Source: Streptomyces sp. NBC_00457 (GTDB lineage Bacteria > Actinomycetota > Actinomycetes > Streptomycetales > Streptomycetaceae). From it: a stretch of 64,000 bases of DNA. The notes beneath the pieces are model-generated. The model saw only the letters and a program-made list of their open reading frames with translations, had not been told where the DNA came from and did no database searches. Position numbers and translations under genes: made by a program. The stretch lies in NCBI RefSeq assembly GCF_036014015.1, contig NZ_CP107905.1:620001-684000 (forward strand), read 5' to 3'. This document shows, one piece after another, positions 61,261-64,000 of the stretch. The stretch's first letter is position 1. Every line of letters starts with the position of its first letter.

Positions 61261-61713
61261 ATGCGCCGCCGTTCGCTCAGGACCCTGCTCATCTCCGGAG
61301 GTGCCGCCGCAGCGCTGGCACTGACCACGCCGTTCACCGCTCAGGCCGCCCCGCACTCCGGGGGCAACTACGGGGCCTTCGCCCACGAGGGCCAGTACCC
61401 CACCGTCTCCGGCTGCTCGGGCACGTTCCGCCAGGTCGGCGCCACCCAGTACGCCGAGGGCATGGCCCTGAAGTACTTCTACTCCGACAGCTGCGGCTCC
61501 TTCGCCCGGATCGAGAACTCCCGGGACAACTGCGCCGCCGTGCTGGAGCGTGCGAACTCCGGAGCCGCGCGCCCCGACGGCTGGGTCTCCGAGACCGTCG
61601 ACGCGGGCATCGACTACGCCTACACGAAGATCGGCAACAACCTCGACGGCCGGGTCTCGCACGCCCTGCTCACCTGCGACGGCCATGTCCTGGCCGAGAC
61701 GGGCTGGCACTGA
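61261..61713 (+). CDS. Small secreted disulfide protein of unknown function
   Basis: A 150-residue exported protein: signal peptide RRSLRTLLISGGAAAALALTTPFTAQAA, then a mature domain with four Cys (SGCSGTF, DSCGSF, DNCAAV, LTCDGH) suited to two disulfides. The pattern FRQVGATQYAEGMALKYFYSDSCGSFARIEN is typical of small secreted Streptomyces proteins. No catalytic motif. It is the first of four consecutive small secretome genes. Confidence 0.85.
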   Translation: MRRRSLRTLLISGGAAAALALTTPFTAQAAPHSGGNYGAFAHEGQYPTVSGCSGTFRQVGATQYAEGMALKYFYSDSCGSFARIENSRDNCAAVLERANSGAARPDGWVSETVDAGIDYAYTKIGNNLDGRVSHALLTCDGHVLAETGWH

Positions 61714-61749
61714 GCCATCCGTACGGCACGTGCGCGTACGCACCGCGCT

Positions 61750-61809
61750 GAAGAGCACCACCTCGCCGAAGAGCACCACCTCAGCACAGAACAGCACCAC
61801 CTCAGCACA
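61750..61809 (+). repeat. Three tandem copies of an 18-21 bp repeat upstream of a secreted-protein gene
   Basis: Units of GAAGAGCACCACCTC plus a variable end begin at 61750, 61768 and 61789. They fill the leader directly before the ribosome site of the next gene. Confidence 0.8.
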
Positions 61810-61824
61810 GGGGGAACACGCACC

Positions 61825-62181
61825 ATGACCACCCGCACCTTCACCAGGGCCGCACTCGTCGGCGCCGGAGCACTCGCCCTGCTCGGCCCGCTCACCGCCA
61901 CCGCTGCCTCCGCGTCCGACGCCCGTGTCCTGGCGGCGCCGTACGCCGTCGTCCCGTACGAGAACGTCAACGTGCGCCAGGGACCGGCCAGTTCGACCGC
62001 CAAGGTCGGCAGCGTCGCGGCAGACCAGCCGCGCGGCGCCTACTGCTGGACGCGCGGCGAGACCGTCAGCGACCACGGCGTCACCAACGACGTCTGGGTG
62101 CAGCTCGTGGAGGGCTATGTGAGCGCCGTCTACCTCAAGGGCAACGAGTACGGCGACCTGCCCGCCTCCGCGACCTGCTGA
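61825..62181 (+). CDS. Small secreted SH3-like protein 1
   Basis: A 118-residue exported protein. After the signal (AALVGAGALALLGPLTATAASA) it has an SH3b-like opening YENVNVRQGPASSTAKVGSVAADQ and the paired Cys AYCWTRG...SATC. The layout (N-V-R-x-G-P-x-x-x-x-x-V) is that of bacterial SH3 domains, often cell-wall or peptide binding. It is the first of three related genes in a row. Confidence 0.85.
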   Translation: MTTRTFTRAALVGAGALALLGPLTATAASASDARVLAAPYAVVPYENVNVRQGPASSTAKVGSVAADQPRGAYCWTRGETVSDHGVTNDVWVQLVEGYVSAVYLKGNEYGDLPASATC

Positions 62182-62206
62182 CCCGCCCGAGAAGGAGGCG
62201 TACGCC

Positions 62207-62593
62207 ATGCGCAGGAGAATCGGACTGCTCGCCACCGCCGGGGCCCTCGCCCTCATCGGTGCCACGGCCCCGACGGCCGCAGCCGACGGACACGGACCCG
62301 GCATGTACGGCGTCTGGGCGACCGACGTCAACATTCGCGAGGTCTATCCCGACGCCTGCTGGGACCACCCGTCCACGACCAACTGCCCGTCCGTACTGGG
62401 GCAGGTGAGCGCACCGATCGAGGTCTTCGTGCGCTGCCAGTTCCCGGGTCAGACGATCGGCGGGAACCCGTACTGGGTGGTCGTCGAGGTGCCCGGCTGG
62501 ACCAAGTACGGGGTGATGCCCAGCTACTACATCGACAACGCCACCAACTGGATCGACGGGGTGCCCACGGAATGCGTCTGGGCCGGCGGCTGA
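62207..62593 (+). CDS. Small secreted SH3-like protein 2
   Basis: A 128-residue exported protein: signal RRIGLLATAGALALIGATAPTAAA, then MYGVWATDVNIREVYPDACWDH. WATDVNIRE aligns with WATDVQLRE of the third gene, so the two are paralogues. It has four Cys. The AGAAGGAGG ribosome site is strong, and it starts 25 bp after the previous stop. Confidence 0.83.
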   Translation: MRRRIGLLATAGALALIGATAPTAAADGHGPGMYGVWATDVNIREVYPDACWDHPSTTNCPSVLGQVSAPIEVFVRCQFPGQTIGGNPYWVVVEVPGWTKYGVMPSYYIDNATNWIDGVPTECVWAGG

Positions 62594-62646
62594 CCGCAGC
62601 CCCAAACCCGTCACCACACCCACCACCACCTCCGGGGGAGACTCAC

Positions 62647-63012
62647 ATGAACAAGCTCATCCGCCGCACCGCCACCGCGCTCGCCGTGGCCACGCTCACC
62701 ACCGGCGCCCTCGCCGCCACGGCCCAGGCCGCCCCGGCCGACGGTGACCCGGCCCTCACCGACGTCTACATCTGGGCGACCGACGTCCAGCTCCGCGAGG
62801 ACACGAACACCTCGTCCAACGTGCTCGCGGTCCGCTCGCAGCACTGGCTGGACGCCGTGTGCCAGAAGCAGGGCCAGACCGTGACCGACCCCGGCGTCGG
62901 CACGAACAGCTGGTGGACCGCGGTCCAGGAGTTCGCCGGCAGCGACATCGCCTGGGTCAGCAACCTGTACCTGCAGGGCGGCGAGAAGATCGAGGGCGTC
63001 CCGGACTGCTGA
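62647..63012 (+). CDS. Small secreted SH3-like protein 3
   Basis: A 121-residue exported protein: signal IRRTATALAVATLTTGALAATAQAAPA, mature part VYIWATDVQLREDTNTSSNVLAVRSQHWLDAVCQKQGQ and IAWVSNLYLQG...PDC. It shares the WATDV(N/Q)(I/L)RE core and the terminal Cys with its neighbours. GGGGGAG precedes the ATG. A terminator follows, so the three genes form one unit. Confidence 0.85.
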   Translation: MNKLIRRTATALAVATLTTGALAATAQAAPADGDPALTDVYIWATDVQLREDTNTSSNVLAVRSQHWLDAVCQKQGQTVTDPGVGTNSWWTAVQEFAGSDIAWVSNLYLQGGEKIEGVPDC

Positions 63013-63041
63013 CGCAGGCCGATCATCGGGTCCTACGGCAT

Positions 63042-63073
63042 GCGGGGCGAGCCGGGCGACCGGCTCGCCCCGC
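63042..63073 (+). terminator. Terminator after the SH3-like gene cluster
   Basis: Perfect 14-bp stem (GCGGGGCGAGCCGG with 63060-63073) and GCGA tetraloop, followed by GGTTCTG. Confidence 0.88.
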
Positions 63074-63200
63074 GGTTCTGCCAAGAGCAGCCCTCACTAG
63101 CACCAAACACGGGTCCGATCTTGCCCATGATTGCGTCACGGCCGGCCATGATTCGGCAAGCCGAGGGTTCGACCTCCGATCCGCACATACGTTCAGCGAC

Positions 63201-63950
63201 GTGAACACTCCCCACAGAGCAGTCGGCCTCAAGCCGACCGCCACGACGCCCGCCCGACGCACACTCCTGCGCGCCGGGCTGACCGGAGCCGCGGTCCTCG
63301 GTGCCGCGTCCACCGGCATCTCCACCGCGTCCGCGGCCCCTGCGGCCACCGCCACGCGGCCCCGTCCCACCACCCCCGCAGCAGCCCTGCGCGAGCTCGC
63401 CGCCGGAAACCGGCGCTGGCGCACCTTCCGTGAACAGCACCCGGACGAGACGAGCGCGGTACGGACGGAGTTGACGTCGGGTCAGCATCCCTTCGCTCTC
63501 ATACTCGGCTGCATCGACTCCCGAGTGCCCCCGGAGCTGGTCTTCGACCAAGGCCTCGGCGATCTGATGACCGTGCGTTCGGGCGGTGAGGTGCTGGACG
63601 AGGCGGTCCTCGGCAGCGTCGCTTACGGCGTGCTCGAACTCGACATCCCGCTCGTCATGGTGCTCGGCCACCAGTCGTGCGGTGCCGTGAAGGCCGCTGT
63701 CGAGTCGGACGAGTCCGGCGAGCGGTTGCCGGCCCATATCCAGTACCTGGCCGACCAGATCAAGCCGGCCATCGACCGCGGCGTGGCGGGCGACGCCCGC
63801 GTCGACGCCACGATCGACGCCAACGTACGGCTCGTACGCTCGCGGCTCGCCGCGGAGCCCGACCTCGCGGCCAAGGTCGCCGGCGGCCAACTGGCCATCG
63901 TGGGCGCCCGTTACGAACTGAACACGCAGCGCGTCCACAGCATCGTCTGA
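63201..63950 (+). CDS. Exported beta-class carbonic anhydrase with Tat-like signal
   Basis: A 249-residue enzyme for CO2/bicarbonate interconversion, exported rather than cytosolic. The N-terminus has a twin-arginine signal (RRTLLRAGLTGAAVLGAASTGISTASAAPA). The zinc site is complete: Cys and Asp-Arg in LGCIDSRVPPE (about 103-107) and His-x-x-Cys in GHQSCGAV (about 156-159). The GTG start at 63201 lacks a clear ribosome site. Exported beta-carbonic anhydrases with Tat signals recur in Streptomyces; folding with zinc before export explains Tat use. Confidence 0.9.
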   Translation: MNTPHRAVGLKPTATTPARRTLLRAGLTGAAVLGAASTGISTASAAPAATATRPRPTTPAAALRELAAGNRRWRTFREQHPDETSAVRTELTSGQHPFALILGCIDSRVPPELVFDQGLGDLMTVRSGGEVLDEAVLGSVAYGVLELDIPLVMVLGHQSCGAVKAAVESDESGERLPAHIQYLADQIKPAIDRGVAGDARVDATIDANVRLVRSRLAAEPDLAAKVAGGQLAIVGARYELNTQRVHSIV

Positions 63951-63956
63951 CGGTCC

Positions 63957-63983
63957 GGAGGGGCGCGTGGCCCGCGCCCCTCC
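63957..63983 (+). terminator. Terminator after the carbonic anhydrase gene
   Basis: 11-bp stem GGAGGGGCGCG / CGCGCCCCTCC with a 5-nt loop, beginning 6 bp after the stop codon. Confidence 0.8.
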
Positions 63984-64000
63984 TCTCTCAGTTCATCAGT

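Noticed and set aside
1..64000. tRNA, rRNA, CRISPR arrays, insertion sequences, attachment sites
   Set aside because: None seen: no repeat-spacer pattern, transposase or tRNA-like clover-leaf with CCA end was found by reading; a dedicated search could still find a short remnant.

Overview
The window is high-GC actinobacterial DNA, almost certainly a Streptomyces chromosome. Evidence: strong third-position GC, many GTG starts, 4-bp ATGA/GTGA gene overlaps, DasR-type (dre) operators, and a lipoprotein/Tat/sortase secretome. It holds about 55 intact genes, several decayed ones, and no tRNA, rRNA, CRISPR array or insertion sequence that I can see.

1-5.3 kb is a zinc/metal homeostasis region. It has a truncated ZnuC-like ATPase, a ZnuA/TroA-type lipoprotein, a PacL-like small membrane protein with a histidine tail, a CtpC-like P1B ATPase and a decayed zur/fur gene. 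5.3-8.9 kb carries a Baeyer-Villiger-type monooxygenase and a TPR protein.

9.2-23.0 kb is the most interesting part: a compact RiPP cluster that looks like a metallophore system. A previously unlisted 37-residue precursor (17540-17653, minus) with a His/Ser-rich HASASHSN segment is followed by an E1-like/RRE protein, a CocE/NonD (S15-like) hydrolase, a YcaO enzyme, a SagB-type dehydrogenase and a two-subunit ABC exporter. Immediately upstream, in the same orientation, lies a complete FecBCDE-type importer. Two Zur-like operators sit at the two promoter positions: one in the last codons of the importer ATPase gene, just before the precursor, and one in the divergent promoter between the importer lipoprotein and a beta-propeller-like protein. 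I infer a zinc-repressed, RiPP-derived zincophore with its own export and uptake.

23-28.8 kb is ordinary accessory content: a VOC-TPR fusion, a TetR/SGNH hydrolase pair, an ArsR/SRPBCC pair, small membrane proteins and a LysR stub. 28.9-39 kb is a membrane/stress-type island (DUF7144-like, SHOCT, HdeD, DUF2252, a DHA2 MFS pump and a MalT-like LuxR regulator). A recurring palindrome, TCACCCG-N3-CGGGTGA, lies about 80-110 bp ahead of five of its genes. 39-40 kb holds the 3' stub of a GH15 enzyme and the 5' stub of an acyltransferase.

40-49.8 kb begins with an XRE-NTPase regulator. A DasR paralogue and a divergent NagZ-type GH3 enzyme share an intergenic region with dre-like sites. A further dre-like site precedes a tightly coupled five-gene operon (PhyH dioxygenase, DUF6271-like, ODC-fold decarboxylase, GNAT, MFS), which looks like a small-molecule pathway. 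49.8-52.7 kb contains a multiply frameshifted BTAD regulator and a frameshifted alpha/beta hydrolase. 52.9-59.7 kb holds a tandem GNAT, a sortase-anchored DUF1996 protein, an aldo/keto reductase, an SDR and two methyltransferases. 59.9-64 kb is a secretome cluster: an S1 protease, a small disulfide protein, three tandem small secreted proteins and a Tat-exported beta-carbonic anhydrase.
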